Assembly: GCA_965214975.1 (NCBI GenBank)
Contig: OZ244055.1
Coordinates: 1,674,001-1,738,000 of the forward strand
DNA: 64,000 bases
Source of the DNA: JAJEBT01 sp965214975
Lineage (GTDB): Bacteria > Pseudomonadota > Alphaproteobacteria > MPNO01 > UBA830
Direction of reading: 5' to 3'
In this document: one piece after another, positions 25,815-34,632 of the stretch
How positions within the stretch are numbered: the stretch's first letter is position 1
How the letters are laid out: every line of letters starts with the position of its first letter
Position numbers and translations under genes: made by a program
The notes under the pieces: generated by a model
Seen by the model: the letters and a program-made list of their open reading frames with translations, nothing else
The model's database searches: none
What the model was told of the DNA's origin: nothing

Positions 25815-26663
25815 TCACGTCTTCTCTCCTCCGCGCGCGGGAACGCGCGGCTTCCGCGGCGGCACGCCCCGGGGGGTCCGGACGATGAGACGGTCCGGAA
25901 ACCGCAGATCGACCGCCTCAAGCCTCTGGTCGAGGAGGCGGTGCTCGCGCTCCAGCCGGGCGAGGACGCTCCACGCCCCGCGGGCGCCCGCCTCGGGAAG
26001 CCAGACATGGACGCCGTTGTCCATCTCGACGTTCCAGCGCCGCCCGCCGACGCGCACGGCGGCCCCGACACGGTTGCCGAGCTCGGGTTCGGCGGACAGC
26101 GTGGCCAGGAGGTCCGTCACGTGCCTGGGCGCGCCGTCTCCCGCGATCACGATCAGGCCGGGAAAGCGCTTCGGGTCGGCGTGGGCGATGACCTCGCCGC
26201 TCTCGTCGACCAGCGCCCGCCGGTTGCCGCGGCGCCACACCGCCACGGGGCGCCGCTCGCCGAGCGTCACGCGAAGCGCGTCGGGGAACACCCGCCGCAC
26301 TCCGGCGGTGCCGACCCAGGGCAGCCGCTCGAGCCGCGCGCGCGCCGCGGAGAGGTCGACCGCGAGCAGCGGCATCCCCCGGGTCACGGCAAGGGCCTCG
26401 AGCACGGCGCGCCTGGCGGTGCGCTCGCGGCCCTCGACCTCGATCCGCTCGATTCGCAGACCGGCGCCGGCGAGCCCGCGCGCCGCGGCGTCCCCGAGAT
26501 CCGCGACCGCCGCCGCGCGCCACCCGGAATTCCAGAACAGCGCGCCGCCGGCGACGACCGCGGCCGCGAGTCCCCCGGCGCCGCCGAGCCGCAGCAGCCG
26601 GCGGGTCTTGCGCGGCAGCGGGCGGCGCCGGGGCGCTCCGTCCCTGTCTTTCAGGAATCGCAT
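25815..26663 (-). CDS. ftsQ: Cell division protein FtsQ
   Basis: A 282-residue bitopic divisome protein that links FtsL/FtsB to early components. A basic cytoplasmic tail precedes one transmembrane helix (GGAGGLAAAVVAGGALFW, about 26-44). The POTRA domain follows (LRIERIEVEGRERTARRAVL, then PWVGTAGVRRVFPDALRVTL) and then the FtsQ beta domain (VAVWRRGNRRALVDESGEVI). I use the ATG at 26661-26663, with GGAG 8 nt upstream; an in-frame ATG 7 codons earlier has no ribosome-binding site. It overlaps the end of ddl by 13 bp. Confidence 0.92.
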   Translation of the reverse strand: MRFLKDRDGAPRRRPLPRKTRRLLRLGGAGGLAAAVVAGGALFWNSGWRAAAVADLGDAAARGLAGAGLRIERIEVEGRERTARRAVLEALAVTRGMPLLAVDLSAARARLERLPWVGTAGVRRVFPDALRVTLGERRPVAVWRRGNRRALVDESGEVIAHADPKRFPGLIVIAGDGAPRHVTDLLATLSAEPELGNRVGAAVRVGGRRWNVEMDNGVHVWLPEAGARGAWSVLARLEREHRLLDQRLEAVDLRFPDRLIVRTPRGVPPRKPRVPARGGEKT

Positions 26664-27556
26664 GAGGCGTGCTCCACCATCCATGACACGAGCTCGACGA
26701 AGGAGATGCCGGCATGCCGGGCGGATTCGGGAACCAGCGAGATCGCCGTCATTCCCGGCTGGGTGTTGACCTCGAGCAGGAACAGCCGCCCCGGCTCCCC
26801 GCCGGTGTCGTCGTAGCGGAAGTCCGCGCGCGAGACGCCGCGGCAGCCGAGAACCCTGTGCGCGCGCACCGCGTAGTCCATGGCGAGGTCGTGGATCTCC
26901 CCGTGCACGGGTGCGGGAAGCAGGTGTTCGGACATTCCGGCCGTGTACTTGGCGGCGTAGTCGTAGAATCCGCCTTTCGGCCTGATCTCCGTCACGCCGA
27001 GAGCCCGGTCGCCCATGACCGCCACCGTGAGTTCGCGGCCCGGCACGTAGTCCTCGATCATCAGGGCGCCGCCCTCGGGCAACCGGGCGGGAACGTCGCC
27101 GGCCTCGAGCACGATCCGCACGCCGATGCTCGACCCCTCGCCGACCGGCTTGATCACGGTGGGCGGAACCGCCTCCGGGCCGGGGCGCCCGCCCCCCGGA
27201 ACCACGAGGTGCGCCGGGCAGGGTATGCCCTCGGCCGCGAACAGGTGCTTGGCCATCGGCTTGTTCATGGCGAGCGCCGAGGCGAGAACGCCCGAATGGG
27301 TGTACGGAATGCCGAGAACCTCCAGGGCGCCCTGTATGCAGCCGTCCTCTCCGAAGCGCCCGTGAAGCGCGTTGAACACCACGTCCGGACGCGGCCGGAG
27401 GACTTCCAGAACGTCTTCCAGATCCTCCCCGATCTCGACCGCGCGCACGTCGTAGCCCCCCGCGAGCAGGGCCTTGAGCACCTCGCCCCCGCTGGCGAGC
27501 GAGATCTCGCGCTCGCTCGAGCGGCCGCCCATCAGCACCGCCACCGACGCCGTCAC
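26651..27556 (-). CDS. ddl: D-alanine-D-alanine ligase
   Basis: A 301-residue ATP-grasp enzyme that makes the D-Ala-D-Ala dipeptide added by MurF. Motifs: VAVLMGGRSSEREISLASG (N-terminal substrate loop with Glu), NALHGRFGEDGCIQGALE, TVIKPVGEGSSIGV (ATP lid), VPGRELTVAVMGD, and EVNTQPGMTAISLVPE (metal ligands and the substrate Asn). It starts with GTG at 27554-27556, overlapping the murB stop by GTGA. It is the short, B-type dcw form. Confidence 0.95.
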   Translation of the reverse strand: MTASVAVLMGGRSSEREISLASGGEVLKALLAGGYDVRAVEIGEDLEDVLEVLRPRPDVVFNALHGRFGEDGCIQGALEVLGIPYTHSGVLASALAMNKPMAKHLFAAEGIPCPAHLVVPGGGRPGPEAVPPTVIKPVGEGSSIGVRIVLEAGDVPARLPEGGALMIEDYVPGRELTVAVMGDRALGVTEIRPKGGFYDYAAKYTAGMSEHLLPAPVHGEIHDLAMDYAVRAHRVLGCRGVSRADFRYDDTGGEPGRLFLLEVNTQPGMTAISLVPESARHAGISFVELVSWMVEHASCDS

Positions 27557-28491
27557 CGGCCGCCCCCCGGCGCCGGAACCGGCGCGCCGATGCGGCGGAT
27601 CTCCCATTCGAGCGCGACGCCGGTCTCGGCGAGAACCCTCGCGCGGACCTTTTCGCCCAGGGTCTCGATATCGGCCGCGCTGGCGCTGCCGTCGCTGACC
27701 AGGAAATTGCAGTGCCGCCGCGAGACCGAGGCGCCGCCGACGGAGAGGCCCCGGCAGCCCGCCGCGTCGATCAGCTCCCAGGCCCTGCAGCCCGGAGGGT
27801 TCTTGAACGTCGAGCCGCCGGTCGGGGTCTGCAGGGGCTGGTCGAGCCGGCGCCGCTCGGCGATCCCGGCCATCCGCGCCGCGATCTCCGAGGCCTCGCC
27901 CGGAGACGTCCGGAGACGGGCGGAGACGAAGATCCACCCCTCCGGCACGGCGCAGTGCCGGTAGGACATTCCGAGCTCGGCGCGCGAAAGCGTGCGGCGC
28001 CGGCCCCCGGGATCGAGAACCCGGGCGTCGAGGACGATGTCCGCGAACTCGCGGCCGTAGGCGCCGGCGTTCATGCGAAGCCCGCCGCCGACCGTTCCCG
28101 GAATGCCGGAGAGGAACTCGGTGCCGGCGAGCGCCCGGTCGCGGCAGGCCCGCGCGACCGCGGCCCCGGGGGCGCCGGCGCCGGCCCGGACGACGCCCGC
28201 GCCCTCGAAGACGATGCCGCCGAACGGCTTGCCGAGAACCACCACGACCCCGGGGACGCCGCCGTCGCGGACCAGGAGATTGGCGCCGAGCCCGATCACG
28301 GTGACCGGAACGCCGGGGTCGAGCGCCCCGAGAAACGACGCCAGATCCTCCTCGTCCGCCGGGCGGAAGAGAGTCTCGGCCCTGCCGCCGGTGCGGAACC
28401 AGGTCAGCGCGGCGAGCGGCGCGTTCCCGACGATCTCGCCGCGCGCCGGCGGGAGCCGTTCGGCAAGCCGGGCCGCGGCGGCGGCGGGCAC
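27553..28491 (-). CDS. murB: UDP-N-acetylenolpyruvoylglucosamine reductase
   Basis: MurB reduces the enolpyruvyl group to make UDP-MurNAc, using FAD and NADPH. The FAD domain is seen as LTWFRTGGRAETLFRPADEE, VTVIGLGANLLVRDGGV and TEFLSGIPGTVGGGLRMNAG. The catalytic domain has GMSYRHCAVPEGWIF, TPTGGSTFKNP and ASVSRRHCNFLVSDG with the catalytic Ser. The length of 312 residues is normal. The start is the GTG at 28489-28491 (GGGG about 9 nt upstream); another GTG at 28500 would overlap murC by 7 bp. Co-translated with murC and ddl. Confidence 0.93.
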   Translation of the reverse strand: MPAAAAARLAERLPPARGEIVGNAPLAALTWFRTGGRAETLFRPADEEDLASFLGALDPGVPVTVIGLGANLLVRDGGVPGVVVVLGKPFGGIVFEGAGVVRAGAGAPGAAVARACRDRALAGTEFLSGIPGTVGGGLRMNAGAYGREFADIVLDARVLDPGGRRRTLSRAELGMSYRHCAVPEGWIFVSARLRTSPGEASEIAARMAGIAERRRLDQPLQTPTGGSTFKNPPGCRAWELIDAAGCRGLSVGGASVSRRHCNFLVSDGSASAADIETLGEKVRARVLAETGVALEWEIRRIGAPVPAPGGGR

Positions 28492-28493
28492 GC

Positions 28494-29918
28494 TCAGCAC
28501 CCCGGCGCGTCGGCGCCGCGCGCCGACAGTTCCGCGGGCAGCTCGCGCGCCCAGCGCGTGATGTCGCCGGCGCCGAGGCAGACGACGAAATCCCCGGACC
28601 GGGCCCGGGCGGCGATCACGTCGGCCAGCGCACCGCGGCTTTCGAGCTCGACGGCGCAGCGGTGGCCGTGCTCCCGCAGGCCCCGCACCAGCGCCGCCTT
28701 GTCGATGCCCGGGATCGGCGCCTCCCCGGCGGCGTAGACGTCGGCGACGACGACGGCGTCGGCTTCGCCGAAGCACGTGCAGAACTCCTTGAACAGATCC
28801 CTGACCCGCGAGTAGCGGTGCGGCTGCAGCACCGCGAGCACCTGTCCCGGGGCGGTGGCGCGCGTCGCGGAGAGCACCGCCGCGATCTCGGTGGGGTGAT
28901 GGCCGTAGTCGTCGATGACGGTGATGCCGCCGGCGACGCCGGTCCTGGTGAAGCGGCGCTGGACGCCGCCGAACCCGGCGATCGCCCGCCGGGCGGCGTC
29001 GGGGTCGATGCCCATCTCGCCGGCGAGCGCGACCGCGACGGCGGCGTTGCGGACGTTGTGGACGCCGTGCATCGGCAGCGCGAAGTCGCCCAGTCCGCGG
29101 ACCTCGCCGGTCTTGCGGTCCGCGACCTCGACCGCGAAGCGCGCCCCCTCCGGGGTCGTCTCCAGGGCGGCGACGCGGTAGTCGGCCTGGGGGTTCGTGC
29201 CGCAGGTCACGACGCGGCGGTCCGAAACCTCCGGAATCAGCGCCTGGACCTCCGGATCGTCGATGCACAGCACCGCGAAGCCGTAGAACGGGATGTTGTG
29301 GATGAACGAGACGAACGCGCCCCTGAGCGCGTCGAAGCCGCCGTAATGGTCGAGATGCTCGCGGTCGATGTTGGTGATCACGGCCACGGTCGCCGGCAGC
29401 TTGACGAACGTGCCGTCCGACTCGTCGGCCTCGACCACGATCCAGTCGCCGCTGCCCAGCCGGGCGTTGGTTCCGTAGGCGTTGATGACGCCGCCGTTGA
29501 CGACCGTCGGATGCAGGCCGGCGCCGTCGAGCACGGCCGCGACGATCGACGTGGTCGTCGTCTTGCCGTGGGTTCCGGCGACGGCGATCGCCCACTTGAG
29601 GCGCATGAGCTCGGCGAGCATCTCGGCGCGCGGCACGACCGGGATCAGCCTGCCGCGCGCCTCGACGACCTCGGGATTGTCGGGCCCGATCGCCGACGAG
29701 ACCACCACGGCCGCGGCGTCCCGGACGTGCCCCGCGTCGTGCCCGATCGCGACGTCGATCCCGAGCGAGCGCAGCCGCCGGACGGCCTTGCCGTCGGAGA
29801 TGTCGCTGCCGCGGACCGGATGCCCGAGATTGCGGAAGATCTCGGCGATTCCGCTCATGCCGATCCCGCCGATGCCGACGAAGTGGAGGGGGCCGGTTCC
29901 GAAGGGAAGGTCGCTCAT
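28494..29918 (-). CDS. murC: UDP-N-acetylmuramate-L-alanine ligase
   Basis: A 474-residue Mur ligase that adds L-Ala to UDP-MurNAc. The N-terminal UDP domain has PLHFVGIGGIGMSGIAEIF; the central ATPase domain has VAGTHGKTTTTSIVAAVL (about 113-130), EADESDGTF and NIDREHLDHYG; the C-terminal domain begins with RRFTRTG and has VIDDYGHHPTEIAAVL, the MurC-specific motif, and VLQPHRYSRVRDL. It starts inside the murG stop codon (ATGA). Confidence 0.96.
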   Translation of the reverse strand: MSDLPFGTGPLHFVGIGGIGMSGIAEIFRNLGHPVRGSDISDGKAVRRLRSLGIDVAIGHDAGHVRDAAAVVVSSAIGPDNPEVVEARGRLIPVVPRAEMLAELMRLKWAIAVAGTHGKTTTTSIVAAVLDGAGLHPTVVNGGVINAYGTNARLGSGDWIVVEADESDGTFVKLPATVAVITNIDREHLDHYGGFDALRGAFVSFIHNIPFYGFAVLCIDDPEVQALIPEVSDRRVVTCGTNPQADYRVAALETTPEGARFAVEVADRKTGEVRGLGDFALPMHGVHNVRNAAVAVALAGEMGIDPDAARRAIAGFGGVQRRFTRTGVAGGITVIDDYGHHPTEIAAVLSATRATAPGQVLAVLQPHRYSRVRDLFKEFCTCFGEADAVVVADVYAAGEAPIPGIDKAALVRGLREHGHRCAVELESRGALADVIAARARSGDFVVCLGAGDITRWARELPAELSARGADAPGC

Positions 29919-31030
29919 GCCGCGCCCTCCCCGCGGCCGGTCTCCAGCAGCCGCTCGAGGCGGTCGACGAGCGCCCGTGCCGCGTCGCGCCCGCCCTGGC
30001 GGCGCATCGCCGTCGCGGCGGCGGAGAGCCGTCCGGGCCGGCGGGCGAAGCCCTCGAGCCGGGAGGCCAGGGATCCCGCGTCGAAGTCGCCCTCGCGCAC
30101 CAGCCAGGCCCCGCCGCCCTCCTCCATGGCGCGCGCGTTGGCGGTCTGGTGGTCGTCGGTGGCGTGCGGATAGGGCACGAGAACGGCCGGCCGGCCGACC
30201 TCCGCGAGCTCGGCCACGGTCGAGGCCCCGGAGCGCGCGACGACCAGATGGGCGTCGGCCATGCGTTCGGCGGCGTCGGCGAAGAACTCCGAGAGCTCCG
30301 CGGCGACCCCGGCGTCGCGGTAGGCGCGCCGCACCCTCCCGATGTCCTCGGGCCGGCACTGCTGGGCGACCCGGAAGCGGTTCCGGAGCCTCTCGGGCAG
30401 TTCCCGGAAGGCGGCGGGCACGACGTCGCCGAACACCCGCGCGCCCTGGCTGCCGCCGAGCACGAGAAGACGGATCCCGCCGTCGCCGCCGGCGTCCCCG
30501 GGACCGGGGCGCCGGCGCATCTCGGCGAACGCCGGGCGCACCGGATTGCCGGTGACCTCGGTCCTGGCGCGCTCCGCCGGGCCGAGCCCGCCGGTGTCCT
30601 CGAAGGATGCCGCGATCGCCGAGACGCGCCGCGCGACGAGGCGGTTGGCGCGGCCGAGGACGGCGTTCTGCTCGTGGATCAGGCTCGGAACGCCGCGCGC
30701 GACGACCGCCAGCATCGTCGGCGCCGACGGATACCCGCCGAAACCGATCGCGCCGGCCGGCCGGAGCCGCGACAGGAGCCTCCAGGCCTGGACGGCGCCG
30801 AGGCCGATGGCGAGGCCGGCTCCGAACCGCGCCGCCGCGCCGCCGCCCGAACCGCCCGAACTGACGCGGTGCGCATCGGATATGCCGGTGTCGAATCTCT
30901 CGCCGCGCGCGTCGGTCGCGAGCGACACCGGACGGTTTCGGCGCTCCAGCTCGCGCGCGACGGCGATGGCCGGAAACATGTGGCCCCCGGTGCCGCCGGC
31001 GGCGAGCAGGACCGGGCGCGCCACGGTCAC
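29915..31030 (-). CDS. murG: Lipid II synthase MurG
   Basis: A 371-residue GT28 glycosyltransferase that transfers GlcNAc from UDP-GlcNAc to lipid I on the inner face of the membrane. The first glycine loop is LLAAGGTGGHMFPAIAVA; GFGGYPSAP and LIHEQNAVLGRANRL are the lipid I-binding segments; VTGNPVR and LVLGGSQGAR open the second Rossmann domain; ARSGASTVAELAEVGRPAVL and HATDDHQTANA bind the donor. It starts with GTG at 31028-31030 (GGAGG upstream), overlapping ftsW by GTGA. Slightly Gly/Ala-rich insertions near residue 55 (SSGGSGGGAAA) are unusual but not disruptive. Confidence 0.95.
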   Translation of the reverse strand: MTVARPVLLAAGGTGGHMFPAIAVARELERRNRPVSLATDARGERFDTGISDAHRVSSGGSGGGAAARFGAGLAIGLGAVQAWRLLSRLRPAGAIGFGGYPSAPTMLAVVARGVPSLIHEQNAVLGRANRLVARRVSAIAASFEDTGGLGPAERARTEVTGNPVRPAFAEMRRRPGPGDAGGDGGIRLLVLGGSQGARVFGDVVPAAFRELPERLRNRFRVAQQCRPEDIGRVRRAYRDAGVAAELSEFFADAAERMADAHLVVARSGASTVAELAEVGRPAVLVPYPHATDDHQTANARAMEEGGGAWLVREGDFDAGSLASRLEGFARRPGRLSAAATAMRRQGGRDAARALVDRLERLLETGRGEGAA

Positions 31031-32151
31031 GAGACCTCCAGCGGCTGCGGCCGCCTGCGGGTCAGGGCCAGCAGGAAGCCCATGCCGAGCGCGGTCGCGA
31101 CGAGCGAGGATCCGCCGTAGCTGACGAGAGGCAGCGTCATGCCCTTGGTCGGGATGAGATGCAGCGCCGAACCCATGTTTATGGCGGCCTGCGCCCCGAA
31201 CATGACGATCAGGCCGCCGCCGGCGACGAGAACGAAGAGGTCGGCCTCGCGCAGGATGCGGAGCAGGCTTCTGAGCACGATGAACGCGAACAGCGCGACC
31301 ACCGCCAGGCAGAACGCGGCGCCGAGTTCCTCGCCGGCCACCGCGAAGACGAAGTCCGAATGGGCGTCGGGCAGGCCGCGCTTGACGACGCCCTCGCCGG
31401 GGCCCCGCCCGAACAGCCCGCCGTGGCGGAACGCCTCGAGGGACTTGTCGATCTGGTAGGTGTCGGCGGCCTGCGGATCGCGGAAGCTGTCGATGCGCTT
31501 CTTGACGTGCGGCAGCGTGGCGTAGGCTCCGGCCATGACGGCGACGCCGCACAGCACGAGAACCGCCGTGGTCACGAAGCGCAGCCCCGCCAGAAAGAAC
31601 TGGCCCGTCCACACCAGCGCGACGACCACCGCCATCCCGACGTCCGGCTGCTGCGCCAGCAGCAGCACCAGGAACGCGAAGAGCCCGACCGAGACCAGGT
31701 TGCCGCTGCGGAGCGTGCCGAGGCGGCAGGCCGAGAACAGCGCGGCGGCGACCACCGCGAAGGAGGGCTTGACGAATTCGGAGGGCTGCAGCGCGACGAA
31801 ACCGAGCCTGATCCAGCGGCTGGCGCCCTGGACCTGGGCGTTCACGACCAGCGTCACGACCACCAGCGCGGCGGCGACCGCGAGCGTCGCGGCCGACAGC
31901 GCCAGCACGCCGCGCGGCGAAAGCAGCGACACCGCCGTCATCAGGCCGACGGCGAGAACCAGGAAGGCGAGCTGGCGCCACGCGAAGTGGAAGTTCGTGA
32001 CGCCGTAGCGGAGCGCCGCGTCCGGGCTCGAGGCGAAGGACATCAGGATGCCGATCACGATCAGCGCGCCGATCGCCGCCAGGGTGGGCCGGTCCACCGT
32101 CCACCACCACTGGCCGAGAAGCGAGGTGTTCGAGCGCGCGAGGACGGTCAT
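31027..32151 (-). CDS. ftsW: SEDS peptidoglycan polymerase FtsW
   Basis: A 374-residue SEDS-family glycosyltransferase that polymerises septal peptidoglycan together with FtsI. About ten transmembrane helices. SEDS motifs: RWIRLGFVALQPSEFVKPSF, LLLAQQPDVGMAVVV, the large extracellular loop DSFRDPQAADTYQIDKSLEA with GLFGRGPGEGVVKRGLPDAH and SDFVFAVAGEELG, and LPLVSYGGSSLVATALGMG near the end. It starts inside the murD stop (ATGA). The GRGPGEG form distinguishes FtsW from RodA-like proteins only weakly, but the dcw position settles it. Confidence 0.95.
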   Translation of the reverse strand: MTVLARSNTSLLGQWWWTVDRPTLAAIGALIVIGILMSFASSPDAALRYGVTNFHFAWRQLAFLVLAVGLMTAVSLLSPRGVLALSAATLAVAAALVVVTLVVNAQVQGASRWIRLGFVALQPSEFVKPSFAVVAAALFSACRLGTLRSGNLVSVGLFAFLVLLLAQQPDVGMAVVVALVWTGQFFLAGLRFVTTAVLVLCGVAVMAGAYATLPHVKKRIDSFRDPQAADTYQIDKSLEAFRHGGLFGRGPGEGVVKRGLPDAHSDFVFAVAGEELGAAFCLAVVALFAFIVLRSLLRILREADLFVLVAGGGLIVMFGAQAAINMGSALHLIPTKGMTLPLVSYGGSSLVATALGMGFLLALTRRRPQPLEVS

Positions 32152-33533
32152 GACGCGCCTCCGCGGTCTTCGCCGAGCGCGAGGGCGCGGAAACGGTCTC
32201 CGCGGGCGGCGAAGCTCTCGTGCTGGTCGAACGACGCGCAGGCCGGCGACAGCAGCACCACCGGATCGGGAGCGCCGTCGGCGACCGCCCGGCGCCGCGC
32301 CGCGGCCACGGCGTTCTCGAGCGTGCCGCACCGCGCCACCGGAACCCGGCCCTCGAGCTCCCTGGCGAAGGCGGCCTCCGCCTCGCCGATCAGGTAGGCG
32401 CCGCGGACGTTGCCGAGCGACGACCCGACGGGCCCGAGCCCGTCCCCCTTGTCGCGCCCGCCGGCGATCCAGTAGACGTTGCCGAAGCTCGCGAGCGCCC
32501 GCGCCGCGGCGTCGCCGTTGGTGGCCTTGGAGTCGTTGACGTAGCGGACGCCGTCGATCACGGCCACGGTTTCCATGCGGTGCGGCAGGCCGCCGAAATC
32601 CGCGAAGGCGCTCCGAACCGTCTCCGGCGCGACGCCGAGCGCGCGCGACGCCGCCCACGCCGCGGCGGCGTTCTGCCAGTTGTGCGGGCCGCGGAGCCCC
32701 TCCATCGCCGACAGGTCGCAGCCGGCGCCGTCGTCGGCGTCGCGAAGCGTGCCGTCGGCGACATGGACCCCGTCGGCGAGACGGCGCTCCGCCGAAACCG
32801 CCCGCACGCGGCGGCCGCCGTCCCCGGCGAGCCCGTCGAGAACGGCGCGGCACTCGGCGTCGTCGGCGCCGACGATCGCCACCTGCGGGCGGCCGTCGCC
32901 GGCGCGGCGGAAGATCCGCCTCTTGGCGGCCCGGTAGCCGGCCATGCCGCCGTGGCGGTCGAGATGGTCCGGGGTCAGGTTGAGAAGGACGGCGACGTCG
33001 AAGGCCGCCCGGCGGGTCAGGTCGAGCTGGAAGGACGACACCTCGAGGATCACCGGATCCCCCGCTCCGGGAGGGTCGAGGTCGAGTGCCGGACGCCCGA
33101 AGTTGCCCCCGATCTGCGCCGCCAGGCCGGCCCGTTCGCAGACGTGGTGGATCAGCGCCGCCGTCGTCGACTTGCCGTTGGTCCCCGTGACCGCGACGAG
33201 AACGGCGTCGGGGCGCGTTTCGGCCAGAAGCTCGATGTCGCCGACGACCGCGACGCCCGCCGCCGCGGCGGCGGCGACCACCGGGTGCGGCTCGGGACCG
33301 GTCAGCGGAACGCCGGGACTCAGAACCAGCGCCGACTGCCCGGGCCAGTCGACGCGTTCCGGCGGGACCAGCGGGATGCGCTCTCTCCCGGCCGCCGCCC
33401 GCGGGCCGGCGGCGTCGTCCCAGGCGGCCACCTCCGCGCCGCCCGAAAGCAGCGCGCGGGCGGCGGCGCGCCCCGACGCGCCGAGGCCGAAGACGGCCAC
33501 GCGCTGCGCGGATCTGGAGGTCACGGGTATCAT
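32148..33533 (-). CDS. murD: UDP-MurNAc-L-alanine-D-glutamate ligase
   Basis: A 461-residue Mur ligase adding D-Glu. N-terminal domain RVAVFGLGASGRAAARALL; Walker-type loop VAVTGTNGKSTTAALIHHV (about 110-128); VSSFQLDLTRR and LNLTPDHLDRHGG; C-terminal domain with GLPHRMETVAVIDGVRYVND and SKATNGDAAARALAS, then WIAGGRDKGDG and LLSPACASFDQHESF, all MurD-specific. It starts 10 bp after mraY; the ribosome-binding site is weak. Overlaps ftsW by ATGA. Confidence 0.95.
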   Translation of the reverse strand: MIPVTSRSAQRVAVFGLGASGRAAARALLSGGAEVAAWDDAAGPRAAAGRERIPLVPPERVDWPGQSALVLSPGVPLTGPEPHPVVAAAAAAGVAVVGDIELLAETRPDAVLVAVTGTNGKSTTAALIHHVCERAGLAAQIGGNFGRPALDLDPPGAGDPVILEVSSFQLDLTRRAAFDVAVLLNLTPDHLDRHGGMAGYRAAKRRIFRRAGDGRPQVAIVGADDAECRAVLDGLAGDGGRRVRAVSAERRLADGVHVADGTLRDADDGAGCDLSAMEGLRGPHNWQNAAAAWAASRALGVAPETVRSAFADFGGLPHRMETVAVIDGVRYVNDSKATNGDAAARALASFGNVYWIAGGRDKGDGLGPVGSSLGNVRGAYLIGEAEAAFARELEGRVPVARCGTLENAVAAARRRAVADGAPDPVVLLSPACASFDQHESFAARGDRFRALALGEDRGGAS

Positions 33534-33543
33534 CTCGCGGCGC

Positions 33544-34632
33544 CTATCTCAGCTTGAGCGTGGACAGGCCGACGAGGGCGAGGATGATGGCGACGATCCA
33601 GAAGCGGATGACGATCGTCGACTCCGCCAGGCCCTTCTGCTCGTAGTGATGGTGCAGCGGAGCCATCCGGAACACGCGCCGGCCGGTGAGCCGGAACGAC
33701 ACGACCTGGACCATCACGGAGACGGTCTCGAGCACGAACAGGCCGCCGACGATGGCGAGAACGATCTCGTGCTTGGTGACGACGCTCGTCGCGCCGAGGG
33801 CGCCGCCGACGGCGAGCGAGCCGGTGTCGCCCATGAAGACCATGGCGGGCGGCGCGTTGAACCACAGGAACCCGAGTCCGGCGCCGACCAGCGCGCCGCA
33901 GAAGACGGTCAGCTCGCCGGCGCCGCGCACGAAGTGGATCTGCAGGTAGTCCGCGAACGCGAAGTTGCCGGCGAGATAGGCGATGACGGCGAAGCAGACG
34001 GCGGCGATCAGCGCCGGCATGATCGCGAGGCCGTCCAGCCCGTCCGTGAGGTTGACGGCGTTCGACGCGCCGACCATCACGACCACGGCCCACGGAACGA
34101 AGAACCAGCCGAGATCCACGAGCACGTCCTTGAGAAACGGCATCGCGAGGCCGGTGGCGAGCGAACCCGAGGAGATCTTCACGATCCAGAGCGTGGCCAC
34201 GAGCCCGATCGCGACCTGCGCGAGAAGCTTGATCCGGCCGGGCAGGCCGTCGCTCGACCGGCGCGCGAGCTTCAGCCGGTCGTCGGCGAAGCCCACCGCG
34301 CCGAAGCCGAGGGTGACGAGCAGGACCGCCCACACGTAGCGGTTGGAGAGATCGGCCCACAGCAGGGTCGCGACCCCGATCGCGAGAAGGATCAGCACGC
34401 CGCCCATGGTCGGCGTCCCCTTCTTGGCGACGAGATGGCGCGCCGGCCCGTCCTCGCGGATGGGCTGGCCGCCGGCCTGGCGGTCCCTTAGGCGGCGGAT
34501 GACCGCCGGTCCGAGCGCGAAGCTCACGAACAGGGCCGTCACCACCGCGCCCGCCGTCCGCAGCGTGATGTAGCGGACGAGATTGAACGGCCCGAACTCG
34601 TCGGCCAGCGGAAGCAGCAGGCTATACAGCAT
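33544..34632 (-). CDS. mraY: Phospho-MurNAc-pentapeptide translocase MraY
   Basis: A 362-residue, ten-helix inner-membrane enzyme that transfers phospho-MurNAc-pentapeptide to undecaprenyl phosphate, giving lipid I. Signatures: KKGTPTMGGVLIL, GFADDRLKLAR (Asp pair), SNAVNLTDGLDGLAIMP (catalytic Asp), NAPPAMVFMGDTGSLAVG and RMAPLHHHYEQKGLAES (His loop). The start at 34632 lies 11 bp inside the 3' end of murF. Confidence 0.96.
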   Translation of the reverse strand: MLYSLLLPLADEFGPFNLVRYITLRTAGAVVTALFVSFALGPAVIRRLRDRQAGGQPIREDGPARHLVAKKGTPTMGGVLILLAIGVATLLWADLSNRYVWAVLLVTLGFGAVGFADDRLKLARRSSDGLPGRIKLLAQVAIGLVATLWIVKISSGSLATGLAMPFLKDVLVDLGWFFVPWAVVVMVGASNAVNLTDGLDGLAIMPALIAAVCFAVIAYLAGNFAFADYLQIHFVRGAGELTVFCGALVGAGLGFLWFNAPPAMVFMGDTGSLAVGGALGATSVVTKHEIVLAIVGGLFVLETVSVMVQVVSFRLTGRRVFRMAPLHHHYEQKGLAESTIVIRFWIVAIILALVGLSTLKLR